Shown: piece after piece, positions 33,701 to 44,900 of the stretch
How positions within the stretch are numbered: the first letter of the stretch is position 1
Layout of the letters: each line of letters begins with the position of its first letter
DNA from: Macrostomum hystrix
Taxonomy: Eukaryota > Platyhelminthes > Macrostomidae
NCBI GenBank assembly: GCA_950097015.1
Contig: CATNEN010000039.1
Location: 8,076,501 to 8,140,500, forward strand
DNA length: 64,000 nucleotides
Direction: 5' to 3'
The notes under the pieces: model-generated
What the model was told of the DNA's origin: nothing
The model's input: only the letters and a program-made list of their open reading frames with translations
Database searches by the model: none
Program-made: the position numbers and the translations under genes

Positions 33701-36700
33701 GCCAGGTAGGAGGACGTGGTGCCTTCATTCAAGCAGGCCCGAACCCAGGCCCTGCAGCAGCCAATCTCGCTGCGCTGATGCTGGGGCCGCTGCAACAGCT
33801 GGAGCTGCAGCTTCTGCGGTATGTAGGCGCGAATAAATTGCCAAAAATTCACGTCGCAATCAGGCGAACCGTTTGGCAGCGGAGACTGATCGCTGCCAGT
33901 GATGAAGCTGGCTATGCGTCGGGCGCCGCGGCCTTTGATGCGGTGAAGGAAGAACGCTTCGACGCAGGAGGCGGCGAGGTTGGTGGACGGATCGCTGGTG
34001 GTTCGGAGTGAAATGGGGTCAATATTGGTGCTTTAAAAGCTTTATTTCCTAAAAAAAATACTTGATCCTTAAGTTTTCTGGTTTCCAAAATTTTACTAAA
34101 TACCCGAGATTTAAATCTATAGACGGTTTTTACAATCCTGAAGTCATTTAAATCCCCTGAAGCTTTTGTCATCCTAAATTCATTTTAATCAAATGAAGCT
34201 TTTTCCATTCTGTAATCACCTGAAGCGTTTTCCATTCTGTAATCACCTGAAGCTTTTTCCATTCTGTAATCACCTGAAGCTTTTTCCATTCTGTAATCAC
34301 TTGAAGCTTTTTCCATTCTGTAATCACCTGAAGCTTATTCCATTCTGTAATCACCTGAAGCTTTTTCCATTCTGTAATCACCTGAAGCTTTTTCCATTCT
34401 GTAATCACCTGAAGCTTTTTCCATTCTGTAATCACCTGAAGCTTTTTCCATTCTGATATTCCCTGAATCTTTCCCATTCAGAAATCTCCTAAAGCTTTTT
34501 CTATTTTGAAATCTCCTGAAGCTTTTTCCATTCTGTAATCACCTGAAGTTTTTTCCATTCTGTAATCCCCTGAAGTTTTTTCCATTCTGTAATCACCTGA
34601 AGAATTTTCCATTCTATAATCCCCTGAAGCTTTTTCTATTCTGTAATCACCTGAAGAATTTTCCATTCTATAATCCCCTGAAGCTTTTTCTATTCTGTAA
34701 TCACCTGAAGCTTTTTCCATTCTGTAATCACCTGAAGCTTTTTCCATTCTGATATTCCCTGAATCTTTCCCATTCGGAAATCTCCTAAAGCTTTTTCCAT
34801 TTTTAAATCTCCTGAAGCTTTTTCCATTCTGTAATCACCTGAAGCGTTTTCCATTCTGTAATCACATGAAGTTTTTTCCATTCTATAATCCCCTGAAGCT
34901 TTTTCTATTCTGTAATCACCTGAAGTTTTTTCCATTCTATAATCCCCTGAAGCGTTTTCCATTCTGTAATCACATGAAGATTTTTCCATTCTATAATCCC
35001 CTGAAGCTTTTTCTATTCTGTAATCACCTGAAGTTTTTTCCATTCTATAATCCCCTGAAGTTTTTTCCATTCTGTAATCACCTGAAGTTTTTTCCATTCT
35101 ATAATCCCCTGAAGCTTTTTCTATTCTGTAATCACCTGAAGTTTTTTCCATTCTATAATCCCCTGAAGTTTCTTTCCTAATAGAATAGAATCTTTCCTAA
35201 TTTCCTTTCATAATAGAAAAAGCTTCAGGGGATTCCCTGTATCCCCTGAAGCTTTTTCCATTCTGTAATCACCTGAAGTTTTTCCATTCTATAATCCCCT
35301 GAAGCTTTTTCCATTCTGTAATCACCTGAAGCTTTTTCCATTCTGTAATCACCTGAAGTTTTCCATTCTATAATCCCCTGAAGCTTTTTCCATTCTATAA
35401 TCACCTGAAGCTTTTTCCATTCTATAATCACCTGAAGCTTTTCCAATCTGTAATCACCTGAAGCTTTTCCATTCTATAATCCCCTGAAGCTTTTTCCATT
35501 CTATAATCCCCTGAAGCTTTTTCCATTCTATAATCACCTGAAGCTTTTCCAATCTGTAATCACCTGAAGCTTTTCCATTTAATAATCCCCTGAAGCTTTT
35601 TCCATTCTATAATCCCCTTAAGCTTTTTCCATTCTATAATCACCTGAAGCTTTTCCAATCTGTAATCACCTGAAGCTTTTCCAATCTGTAATCACCTGAA
35701 GCTTTTCCAATCTGTAATCACCTGAAGCTTTTCCAATCTGTAATCACCTGAAGCTTTTCCAATCTGTAATCACCTGAAGCTTTTACAATCTGTAATCACC
35801 TGAAGCTTTACCATTCTATAATCCCCTGAAGCTTTTTCCATTCTATAATCCCCTGAAGCTTTTTCCATTCTATAATCACCTGAAGCTTTTCCAATCTGTA
35901 ATCACCTGAAGCTTTTTCTATTATGTAATCACCTGAAGCTTTTTCCATTCTGTAATCACCTGAAGCTTTTTCCATTCTGTAATCACCTGAAGCTTTTTCC
36001 ATTCTGATATTCCCTGAATCTTTCCCATTCGGAAATCTCCTAAAGCTTTTTCTATTTTTAAAACTCCTGAAGCTTTTTCCATTCTGTAATCTCCTGAAGC
36101 TTTTTCCATTCTGTAATCACCTGAAGTTTTTCCATTCTATAATCACCTGAAGCTTTTCCAATCTGTAATCACCTGAAGCTTTTCCAATCTGTAATCACCT
36201 GAAGCTTTTCCAATCTGTAATCAACTGAAGCTTTTCCTATCTGTAATCACCTGAAGCTTTTCCAATCTGTAATCACCTGAAGCTTTTCCAATCTGTAATC
36301 ACCTGAAGCTTTTCCAATCTGTAATTCCCTGAAGCTTTTCCAATCTGTAATCACCTGAAGCTTTTCCAATCTGTAATCACCTGAAGCTTTTCCAATCTGT
36401 AATTCCCTGAAGCTTTTCCAATCTGTAATCACCTGAAGCTTTTCCAATCTGTATTCATCTGAAGCTATTTCAAATCAGATTATTATTATTTTACTTTAGA
36501 TCCCAGAATTTTCTGAGTCCAGAATGTTTTTATTCTGAATTCGTAGAACAACTCAGACTAAAAAAGCTACGAGTAACTGCTTTGAGAAAATATTTGCCAA
36601 AAAATAAAAGCTCAGGAAAATGATTTCAAAGTAAAAAAAATTATCCTGGCTACTTACTCATTTATTTCTGCCTCAGGGTGCTCAGCACAAAAGCAAACTA

Positions 36701-36794
36701 TGTCTCGATAAGCTCGCGTTAAAGATCGCAAAATTTCGTCCTTGACCCGATTCTCATTGTACAGCCTGATGTAGGCCTGAGATTCTGACCTCAT
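30027..36794 (-). CDS. PLEKHM1: PLEKHM1-like RUN and Rubicon-homology protein, 5 exons
   Basis: Exons: 36794-36658, 33994-33004, 32691-32173, 31018-30947, 30875-30027. They total 2568 nt, all phases match, 855 residues. Exon 1 begins MRSESQAYIRLYNEN. The RUN domain (about 46-175) has CVEAFFLHRIKGRG, VNFWQFIRAYIP, GCCRAWVRACLNEG, YYYANALILD and FMLNLRSSLLNYW, closest to PLEKHM1. A Gln/Ala/Ser-rich linker follows. The C-terminal Rubicon-homology domain (about 585-845) has paired CxxC ligands, DILNNWDFTPYPVS, NPHLYSLQPQLAEVLNLRRQ, LHLYSAADLCAVHSGDL, HVNSCANCR and RCPRC. In known members this domain binds Rab7 on late endosomes and lysosomes. PLEKHM1 normally has two PH domains between RUN and RH; I see none here, so Rubicon itself is the alternative. 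A ten-Gln insertion splits the first zinc half-site. The ATG follows ctcaagcagc. Confidence 0.92.
30714..30743 (-). repeat. CAG run (poly-Q) inside the RH zinc domain
   Basis: Pure CTG run on the plus strand encoding ten glutamines between the first CPVC pair and the YCPDC pair of the PLEKHM1-like protein. Confidence 0.95.
31090..32135. repeat. 30-bp minisatellite in PLEKHM1 intron 3
   Basis: About 34 copies of a unit containing aaattgggatctgggattag then agtagaatat. Interspersed variants are ggggtta, gcagatta and ggtatc. It fills the intron between exons 3 and 4. Because 30 is a multiple of three, long spurious frames exist on the plus strand. Confidence 0.97.
32760..32950 (-). mobile_element. 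SINE-B copy with internal deletion, reverse
   Basis: The minus strand has cctctcgcaccaaggtccct, gctcgattccgcggcgaggc and cattcatttggggcgcagcc. It then jumps to gtgtgtgtgtgtacagtatc, followed by gctcaggagtcagcggaatg. It lies in PLEKHM1 intron 2 in the gene's own orientation. Confidence 0.85.
33995..36657. repeat. 26/27-bp minisatellite filling PLEKHM1 intron 1
   Basis: The array proper spans about 34190-36470, more than 80 copies. The unit is ctgaagctttttccattctg then taatcac; a 26-bp subtype (cttttccaatctg) takes over after about 35640. A distinctive block (gatattccctgaatctttcc) recurs near 34455, 34749 and 36006, showing block duplication. Many frames remain open on both strands but have no coding features. 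The intron ends at acceptor ccgaaccaccag. Confidence 0.97.
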
Positions 36795-36944
36795 GCTGCT
36801 TGAGAATAGCGGCTTGTGATGAAGAACCAAGGAATTCTCTAATTCACAGAGTCACCTAACCGCTCCTGAAGTCAGGGGCGAATCAGCGACACCTGAAAGC
36901 AATCGGAAAGATTGAAATAACAAACTTTTTCTGAGACCGGAAGG

Positions 36945-38490
36945 CTTTTAAATACAGATGGCTTCTAAATACTGAAGGCTTCTAAATACTGAAGGTTTCT
37001 AAATACTGAAGGCTTCTAAATACTGAAGGCTTCTAAATACTGATGGCTTCTAAATACTGATGGCTTCTAAATACTGATGGCTTCTAAATACTGAAGGGTT
37101 CTAAATACTGATGGCTTCTAAATACTGATGGCTTCTAAATACTGAAGGTTTCTAAATACTGAAGGTTTCTAAATACTGAAGGTTTCTAAATACTGAAGGT
37201 TTCTAAATACTGATGGCTTCTAAATACTGAAGGTTTCTAAATACTGATGGCTTCTAAATACTGAAGGTTTCTAAATACTGAAGGCTTCTAAATACTGAAG
37301 GTTTCTAAATACTGATGGCTTCTAAATACTGAAGGTTTCTAAATACTGAAGGTTTCTAAATACTGATGGCTTCTAAATACTGAAGGTTTCTAAATACTGA
37401 TGGCTTCTAAATACTGAAGGTTTCTAAATACTGAAGGCTTCTAAATACTGAAGGTTTCTAAATACTGATGGCTTCTAAATACTGAAGGTTTCTAAATACT
37501 GAAGGCTTCTAAATACTGAAGGCTTCTAAATACTGAAGGTTTCTAAATACTGAAGGCTTCTAAATACTGAAGGCTTCTAAATACTGATGGCTTCTAAATA
37601 CTGATGGCTTCTAAATACTGATGGCTTCTAAATACTGAAGGGTTCTAAATACTGATGGCTTCTAAATACTGATGGCTTCTAAATACTGAAGGTTTCTAAA
37701 TACTGAAGGTTTCTAAATACTGAAGGTTTCTAAATACTGAAGGTTTCTAAATACTGATGGCTTCTAAATACTGAAGGTTTCTAAATACTGATGGCTTCTA
37801 AATACTGAAGGTTTCTAAATACTGAAGGCTTCTAAATACTGAAGGTTTCTAAATACTGATGGCTTCTAAATACTGAAGGTTTCTAAATACTGAAGGTTTC
37901 TAAATACTGATGGCTTCTAAATACTGAAGGTTTCTAAATACTGATGGCTTCTAAATACTGAAGGTTTCTAAATACTGAAGGCTTCTAAATACTGAAGGTT
38001 TCTAAATACTGATGGCTTCTAAATACTGAAGGTTTCTAAATACTGAAGGCTTCTAAATACTGAAGGTTTCTAAAACCTGAAGGCTTCTAAATACTGAAGG
38101 TTTCTAAATACTGAAGGTTTCTAAATACTGAAGGTTTCTAAATACTGAAGGCTTCTAAATACTGAAGGTTTCTAAATACTGAAGGTTTCTAAATACTGAA
38201 GGTTTCTAAATACTGAAGGTTTCTAAATACTGATGGCTTCTAAATACTGAAGGTTTCTAAATACTGAAGGTTTCTAAATACTGAAGGCTTCTAAATACTG
38301 AAGGTTTCTAAAACCTGAAGGCTTCTAAATACTGAAGGTTTCTAAATACTGAAGGTTTCTAAATACTGAAGGCTTCTAAATACTGAAGGTTTCTAAATAC
38401 TGATGGCTTCTAAATACTTAAGGCTTCTAAATACTGAAGGTTTCTAAAACCTGAAGGCTTCTAAATACTGAAGGTTTCTAAATCCGGGTT
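36945..38490. repeat. 17-bp minisatellite with 544-bp higher-order repeat
   Basis: About 90 copies of taaatactgaaggtttc, with aaggcttc, atggcttc and rare agggttc variants. The rare gaagggttc unit occurs at 37093 and 37637, 544 bp (32 units) apart, followed by the same variant order for over ten units. The array lies upstream of the PLEKHM1 start. Confidence 0.96.
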
Positions 38491-38499
38491 CTTAACTCT

Positions 38500-38950
38500 G
38501 AAGGTTGAGCAACTTAAAATAATAATAAACCCGTTATATTAAAAAAGCATAGTTTCAACAAAGGAATTTCAGCAACGAGGAAGACTGATCTGAAAATTGT
38601 CACTTTAAATCTAAAATGAACGGTAGATAAAAATATATTTTTTAATATCTCATTGATAGTATAGTGACCTAAGGCCGAATAAAAAACATTATTGCGATAT
38701 TTGCTTCCGTCCAAAAATGTGCTGTTTAAACGTGTATAAAAAACTGAAAAATCCGATATCATTGACACGTAGAAAGCTATAGAAAAATGTGCAAAATAGG
38801 AAATATTTCACTAATAACAGGATTCTTAGAAACATTTCATAATCAGTTTAACAAATAACTAACAACAGTTACATAATAAATATAATTTTTATACATACAA
38901 ATACAGATGTGCAGTTTTCTAAAAGGCTGGGCAAAAAGTAAACTTAAGAC
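38500..38950. other. unique AT-rich DNA, no feature seen
   Basis: Short spacer between two arrays. No gene or repeat recognised. Confidence 0.5.
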
Positions 38951-38954
38951 GTAG

Positions 38955-39505
38955 AGACGTAGACAGAGGATGAGAGAAGTAGATAGAGGATGAGAGAAGT
39001 AGATAGAGGATGAGAGAAGTAGATAGAGGATGGGAGAAGTAGATAGAGGATGAGAGAAGTAGATAGAGGATGAGAGAAGTAGATAGAGGATGGGAGAAGT
39101 AGATAGAGGATGAGAGAAGTAGATAGAGGATGAGAGAAGTAGATAGAGGATGGGAGAAGTAGATAGAGGATGAGAGAAGTAGATAGAGGATGAGAGAAGT
39201 AGATAGAGGATGAGAGAAGTAGATAGAGGATGAGAGAAGTAGATAGAGGATGGGAGAAGTAGATAGAGGATGAGAGAAGTAGATAGAGGATGAGAGAAGT
39301 AGATAGAGGATGGGAGAAGTAGATAGAGGATGAGAGAAGTAGATAGAGGATGAGAGAAGTAGATAGAGGATGGGAGAAGTAGATAGAGGATGAGAGAAGT
39401 AGATAGAGGATGAGAGAAGTAGATAGAGGATGGGAGAAGTAGATAGAGGATGAGAGAAGTAAATAGAGGATGAGAGAAGTAGATAGAGGATGACAGAAGT
39501 AGATA
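38955..39505. repeat. 20-bp minisatellite with 60-bp periodicity
   Basis: About 27 copies of agtagatagaggatgagaga, purine-rich on the plus strand. Every third unit in most of the array carries tggg for tgag, giving a 60-bp trimer repeat. Confidence 0.96.
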
Positions 39506-40040
39506 TACTTAATCAGTGCAGACCCTAAGCATGTGTAAAAAAAAGAAAAATAGTAAAAAGAAATACTGCTGATTTAAAAAGTAGTGTGTTGGACCACGAT
39601 AAACAAGCAGCCGCCAAGCCATAGAAAACACTGCAATAGTCGCACAATGAGGTTAAAAAATGGGACAAATCAGTTGGCAACCAACAGGACAGCAGCAGAT
39701 AAACAAATCTGATTTGGTTTAATTTGTAAAACAGTATAGAAACAATAACAAATGAGAATATAGAAAACAATCTAATTATGCGTAAAATATTTGTGCGCTA
39801 AAGTAAAATAACTATTAACATGGAAGTAACCAATAGAGAAGGCGAAATTCTGTCGTCCTTTTTTACACTTTTTCGCAATGGGACACGTGACGACACAAAA
39901 GCCACATATAGATAATAATTAAACGCACAATGTACTATAAGAAACTAAATATTATATTGTATAATCTTTATTACTGTTTTTTTTACAAATTAAAAAACTA
40001 ATGCTAATTTTTCCTAATCTTCATTTGCATCCAAAATTGC
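39506..40040. other. intergenic AT-rich DNA, no feature seen
   Basis: No exon, SINE or array recognised between the purine array and the pyrimidine array. Confidence 0.5.
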
Positions 40041-40044
40041 ATAT

Positions 40045-40770
40045 TTCCTTCTCTGTTCCATCTTCCTTTTCTCTGTTCCACCTTTCCTTCTCTCTGTTCC
40101 ATCTTCCTTTTCTCTGTTCCACCTTTCCTTCTCTCTGTTCCATCTTCCTTTTCTCTGTTCCACCTTTCCTTCTCTCTGTTCCATCTTCCTTCTCTCTGTT
40201 CCATTTTTCCTTCTCTCTGTTCCATTTTTCCTTCTCTCTGTTCCATTTTTCCTTCTCTCTGTTCCATCTTCCTTTTCTCTGTTCCACCTTTCCTTCTCTC
40301 TGTTCCATCTTCCTTTTCTCTGTTCCATTTTTCCTTTTCTCTGTTCCATTTTTCCTTTTCTCTGTTCCATTTTTCCTTTTCTCTGTTCCATTTTTCCTTC
40401 TCTCTGTTCCAACTTTCCCTCTCTCTGTTCCATTTTTCCTTCTCTCTGTTCCAACTTTCCCTCTCTCTGTTCCATTTTTCCTTCTCTCTGTTCCAACTTT
40501 CCCTCTCTCTGTTCCATTTTTCCTTTTCTCTGTTGCATTTTTCCTTCTCTCTGTTCCATTTTTCCTTCTCTCAGTTGCATTTTTCCTTCTCTCTGTTCTA
40601 ACTTTCCCTCTCTCGGTTCCATTTTTCCTTTTCTCTGTTCCATTTTTCCTTTTCTCTGTTCCATTTTTCCTTCTCTCTGTTCCATTTTTCCTTTTCTCTG
40701 TTCCATTTTTCCTTCTCTCTGTTCCATTTTTCCTTCTCTCTGTTCTATCTTTCCTTCCCCCTGTTCCACC
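40045..40770. repeat. 20-bp polypyrimidine minisatellite
   Basis: About 36 copies of ttttccttctctctgttcca and variants. The plus strand is almost pure pyrimidine, so the DNA could adopt triplex-like structure. Antisense frames encode repetitive Met-Glu-Gln-Arg-Glu-Gly-Lys and are artefacts. Confidence 0.96.
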
Positions 40771-41217
40771 CTTCTCACAGTTCTATCGTCCCTTGTTGAC
40801 GATTTTGTTGACTTAAAACACACTGTAATACAACACTTAAACGAAAACAAAACGAAGAAACAGTAAAACAGAAAACAACACGAGCACAAAACGAGCATTC
40901 GAGTAAAAAATGTGCTAACACTGACTAGAATAATTCAAACCTTTCCATTAGAATTTTTTACCTATGTAAAAATATTTGATGAGATAAATATATTGGCACC
41001 GTTGGTAGTTCAGAAAAGTTTCCAGAATTATCCCCACAAGGAATAAATATCCCGTGAAAGTAAATTAGCTTTAGCTTTCCACAATATGAAGCATTGTATT
41101 ACATATTATAAGAATATACATTAAACGCTAGAAGATCATTACAAAGGAATCATCCCATTGAAACAAAATAGGAAAATCCCATTTCATAGGTATAATATTT
41201 AAATGTATTCTATTCCG

Positions 41218-41512
41218 AAAGGCTGAGTGGCAGAGCGGTTAACGTGCTTGCCTCTCGCACCAAGGTCCCTGACCTCGATTCCGCGGCGAGGCCACGTTAA
41301 CTTAGGGCGAAGCCGCTAAGCCAAGGCTTGGGGGCTTGTCGTGCAATTTACGCCCTTGAGGGCCAACCTTCAAGGCACAGTGAGAGTGCACACTGCCTGA
41401 CGGTGAGAAAGGCAGGGCAGATGTACACACCTGTGTGAGTGTGTGCTCAGGAGTCAGCGAAATGAGCGGAGTTAACACTAAATGATGGGCCACAGCCCGT
41501 AGCCCTCCTAAA
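41218..41512 (+). mobile_element. SINE-B copy, full length
   Basis: Head tgagtggcagagcggttaac, cctctcgcaccaaggtccct and ctcgattccgcggcgaggcc, then the full body to gtagccctcctaaaaatatt. It is one of the most complete copies and shows the tRNA-like A and B boxes in order. Confidence 0.92.
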
Positions 41513-41829
41513 AATATTTTTCCCGAAATAAATCAAATACCGATTGGAAAATTTAGTCTACGCATTTCTTATCGAAATGCCATCAAAATGCCATCTCATG
41601 ATGCCAGTTCCAAGCATCAAGTTTCTATAGGCAAGCAAACAAAAAACACGACAAGAAACCTAAACAAGACAATAAACAAATAAACAATGAAAGCTACAAC
41701 AGAGACATAAAAATGCTGGGCACAAACTATTTGTTGCTAATTCCAATTTCAAAAAAAGAAAGTTTTGATAATTGAACCACACAATAGCTGTGACAAAAAT
41801 GAAGGTGCAAACAAAAAAAAATAAGATTT

Positions 41830-41835
41830 TTTATT
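41830..41835 (-). terminator. poly(A) signal of the PH-domain gene
   Basis: AATAAA on the minus strand about 80 bases after the TAA/TGA-terminated exon at 41916, a normal distance for cleavage. Confidence 0.65.
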
Positions 41836-41915
41836 TGTAGATTCTGTTGACTAGCTTGCTAAGATCAAAAGCAATAATTGAATAAAATATAAACTTAGAA
41901 GACAAACAGGCCACT

Positions 41916-44900
41916 TTAAAAATCTTCATCCCTTCCAAAGCCACCGAAGCCATCGTCGCCGTAGCCGTAGCCGTCGCCGTAGCCATCGCCGTCGCCGTAG
42001 CGATCTTCCTCGGCCTCGGCCAGTTCCCGCTCGGCCAGATCCTCTTCGTCGCGCAGGTCGAACTCGGCATCGCGGCAGTCGTACAAATCGCCGCCGCAGT
42101 CGCCCTGGCAATGACCATCGCTAACGTCGGCGTGCTCAGCGACGTAGAGCTGAAGGTCCTCGTCGTCGGCGCAGCGATCCCTGGCCAAGGCGTCCTCGTC
42201 GTCCATGACTGCGGCGGAATGCTCCAGGTGGCAGTCGTCGAAGTCTTGACAGCACTCGTCAATCTGGTCGCGATCATCGAATCCTCCACCGCGACAGGTC
42301 GACAGACCCGCCATCGTCAGCTGATCCTCGTCGTCACTGCCGACGGCCGCCTCGGCGGCTGCCATCGCCGCCGCTTCAGCCGCATTATCAGCGTCATCTT
42401 TGTCGTGATAGTCGGCAACGGAAGTCAGCTCAGTGCCAGGCGGGCAGGCGCCGCGGCAAGCCGACTCGCCGCTAAAATCTTCGTCGTCAACGTCAGCAGT
42501 CGCCGCTGCATTCGTCGACAATTGGCCGGCGCCAGACTCGTAGGCGAAGTTTTCGACGTCGTTGTAACCAGCGCCGTCGCCAATGTCGTAGAAATCCTGC
42601 AGACTGCCGGCGCAATGCTCAGCGCCAGCGGCTGCGGCAGCTGCGGCGGAGACGGCAGCCAGAGAAGCTCCGAGATCTTCGGCTGTGGTGGCTTCGGCTG
42701 CGACTGCGTCGGAGCGTCGACGCGCGGCGCGTCGGTCCTGCGAGCGTCAATTTGTCCAATGAGAGCCGAATGCGTTTAATTAAAACACACTACTGCAAGT
42801 AGATAAATGCAACTACTCATCATGTTACTAATTATAGATTACTCATTTATGATTGGCTGATATTATTTAAAGATAAAATGTTGAAACCACTGACACACAG
42901 TTAGTTTATTAGCCATGATCGGGGGTTCGATTCTCGACTCCAAAAAACTGTGCCCTTTAGCGAGACGCGTAACTCTGCATAAACTATGTTCACCCAGCTG
43001 TTATAATGGGTACCAGCATTAGCTGGGATAATTGAAGGTGGGTGTGGCGTCCCCCCAGTCCACGGACTGAACAGCTGTACACAGGCTAAATGCTTTTACA
43101 TTTATCAGTATTCGGCTTGTTGATTCGTACAAAGTAGACGCATTAAAAAATCTTGGGGGATTGAGTGGCCGAGCGGTACAACTTTCGCACCGAGGTTCCT
43201 GAGCTCGAATCCGCAGCGAGGCTACCTTCATTCAACGGGGCAATCCGCAAGTTGATCAGACAGTCAGGGCAGATGTACACAGCAGTGTGAGTGTGTGCTC
43301 AGGTGCCAAATAATGATCTAGTACTCACTTGGTCCTCCTCCCAGCGGTCCAGATCATTTCCCAGGTCGCTATTGAACCGCTGATAGGCCCGATTGTACCG
43401 ATGGATGCTGGCACGACTGCCGCAGCCGCTGGGTCCAGCGATGCCACGGAGTCCCCTGGCAGGCAGGCAGTAGCCAATCAGCTCGCGCTCGTCAATGTCC
43501 TGAAACAGAGGACCGCTGGCGCCGGCCCAGCCGTAGCCCCAGGACCAGCCAGCGTCCGGTCCCAGCAGCAGCCCGGTTGCTAGGAGACCACCGGCGGTTA
43601 GCAACGCTTTGCGCTTATCATCGCTGCCGGTGTCGCTTGGCTTAGCAGAGGTGGCCACTTCGTCGTAGGTAGGCGGCGGCTGCCGCTGACGAGCCGGTGA
43701 AGCCGGAGGTGGAGCCGACGGTACAATGTCAACGGCCGGCGACTTTTCAACGGCTGACGAAGGCTTCGAAGGCGCGAGCAATTTTTCGAGAGCTTGCAAG
43801 AATTTGCTGCGGGATTAAACTGGTTAAATAAATAATAGAACAGGTGAGTGAGTGTCACAGTGAAATAAACCAACAGGTGAATCCAGGTTAGAGTGAAATG
43901 ACCGAACAGGTGAATGTCACTGGTGAATTCAGGTGTGAGTGAAAGGATCGAACAGGTGAATGTCCAGGTGAATCCAGGTGAGAGTGAAATGACCTAGCAG
44001 GTGAATATCACAGGTGAATCCAGGTGTGAGTGAAATGACCGAACAGGTTAATCTAACAGGTGAATCCAGGTGAGATTGAAATGATCGAACAGGTGAATGT
44101 CACAGGTGAATCCAGGTGAGATTGAAATGATCGAACAGGTGAATCTAACAGGTGAATCCAGGTGAGATTGAAATGATCGAACAGGTGAATCTAACAGGTG
44201 AATCCAGGTGTAAGTGAAATGACCGAACAGGTGAATCTAACAGGTGAATCCAGGTGAGATTGAAATGATCGAACAGGTGAATGTCACAGGTGAATCCAGG
44301 TGAGATTGAAATGATCGAACAGGTGAATCTAACAGGTGAATCCAGGTGAGATTGAAATGATCGAACAGGTGAATCTAACAGGTGAATCCAGGTGAGATTG
44401 AAATGACCGAACCGGTGAATATAACAGGTGAATCCAGGTGAGAGTGAAATGACCGAGCAGGTGAATATAACAGGTGAACCCAGGTGCGAGTGACATCAAA
44501 TCGCTCACATCAGATGTTTAACATGGTCAAAGCAGAACCAGTGCATCTTGTCGGGCATCGGTTCACACATCATTGGCACGCCAAGCAGCTGATTGAGGTC
44601 AGCGTCGCGTGGCAATTTCGGCGCCTTGGCAAAAGTCTTAGCCATGTGGCCAACGCACATGTACTTGCAGACGGACTGTGGAAATAAAAATCAAGATCGT
44701 GTTGACAATAAAGCTACTGCTTACAATAAGAAACAACGAGTTGCAATTGAGACAATCAAATTCTTACGGATAGTTTAACACTGCCAGTTAGCTTCCTATT
44801 GATCTTGTACCAGCCAAGTGTGCTGTCTGGCATCAGTACCAGGCACACGTCTTTCCATTTTGACATTGACGGAATGGAGGACTCTGCATGCGGCGGGTCA

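Noticed and set aside
40001-40898. Glu/Arg/Gly/Lys-rich and Phe/Ser/Val-rich frames on both strands
   Set aside because: Product of the 20-bp pyrimidine array. Frames are open only because the units lack stops.
41218-41300. Functional tRNA genes at SINE heads
   Set aside because: A and B boxes are recognisable, but acceptor and anticodon stems do not pair properly and the heads run into SINE bodies repeated elsewhere.
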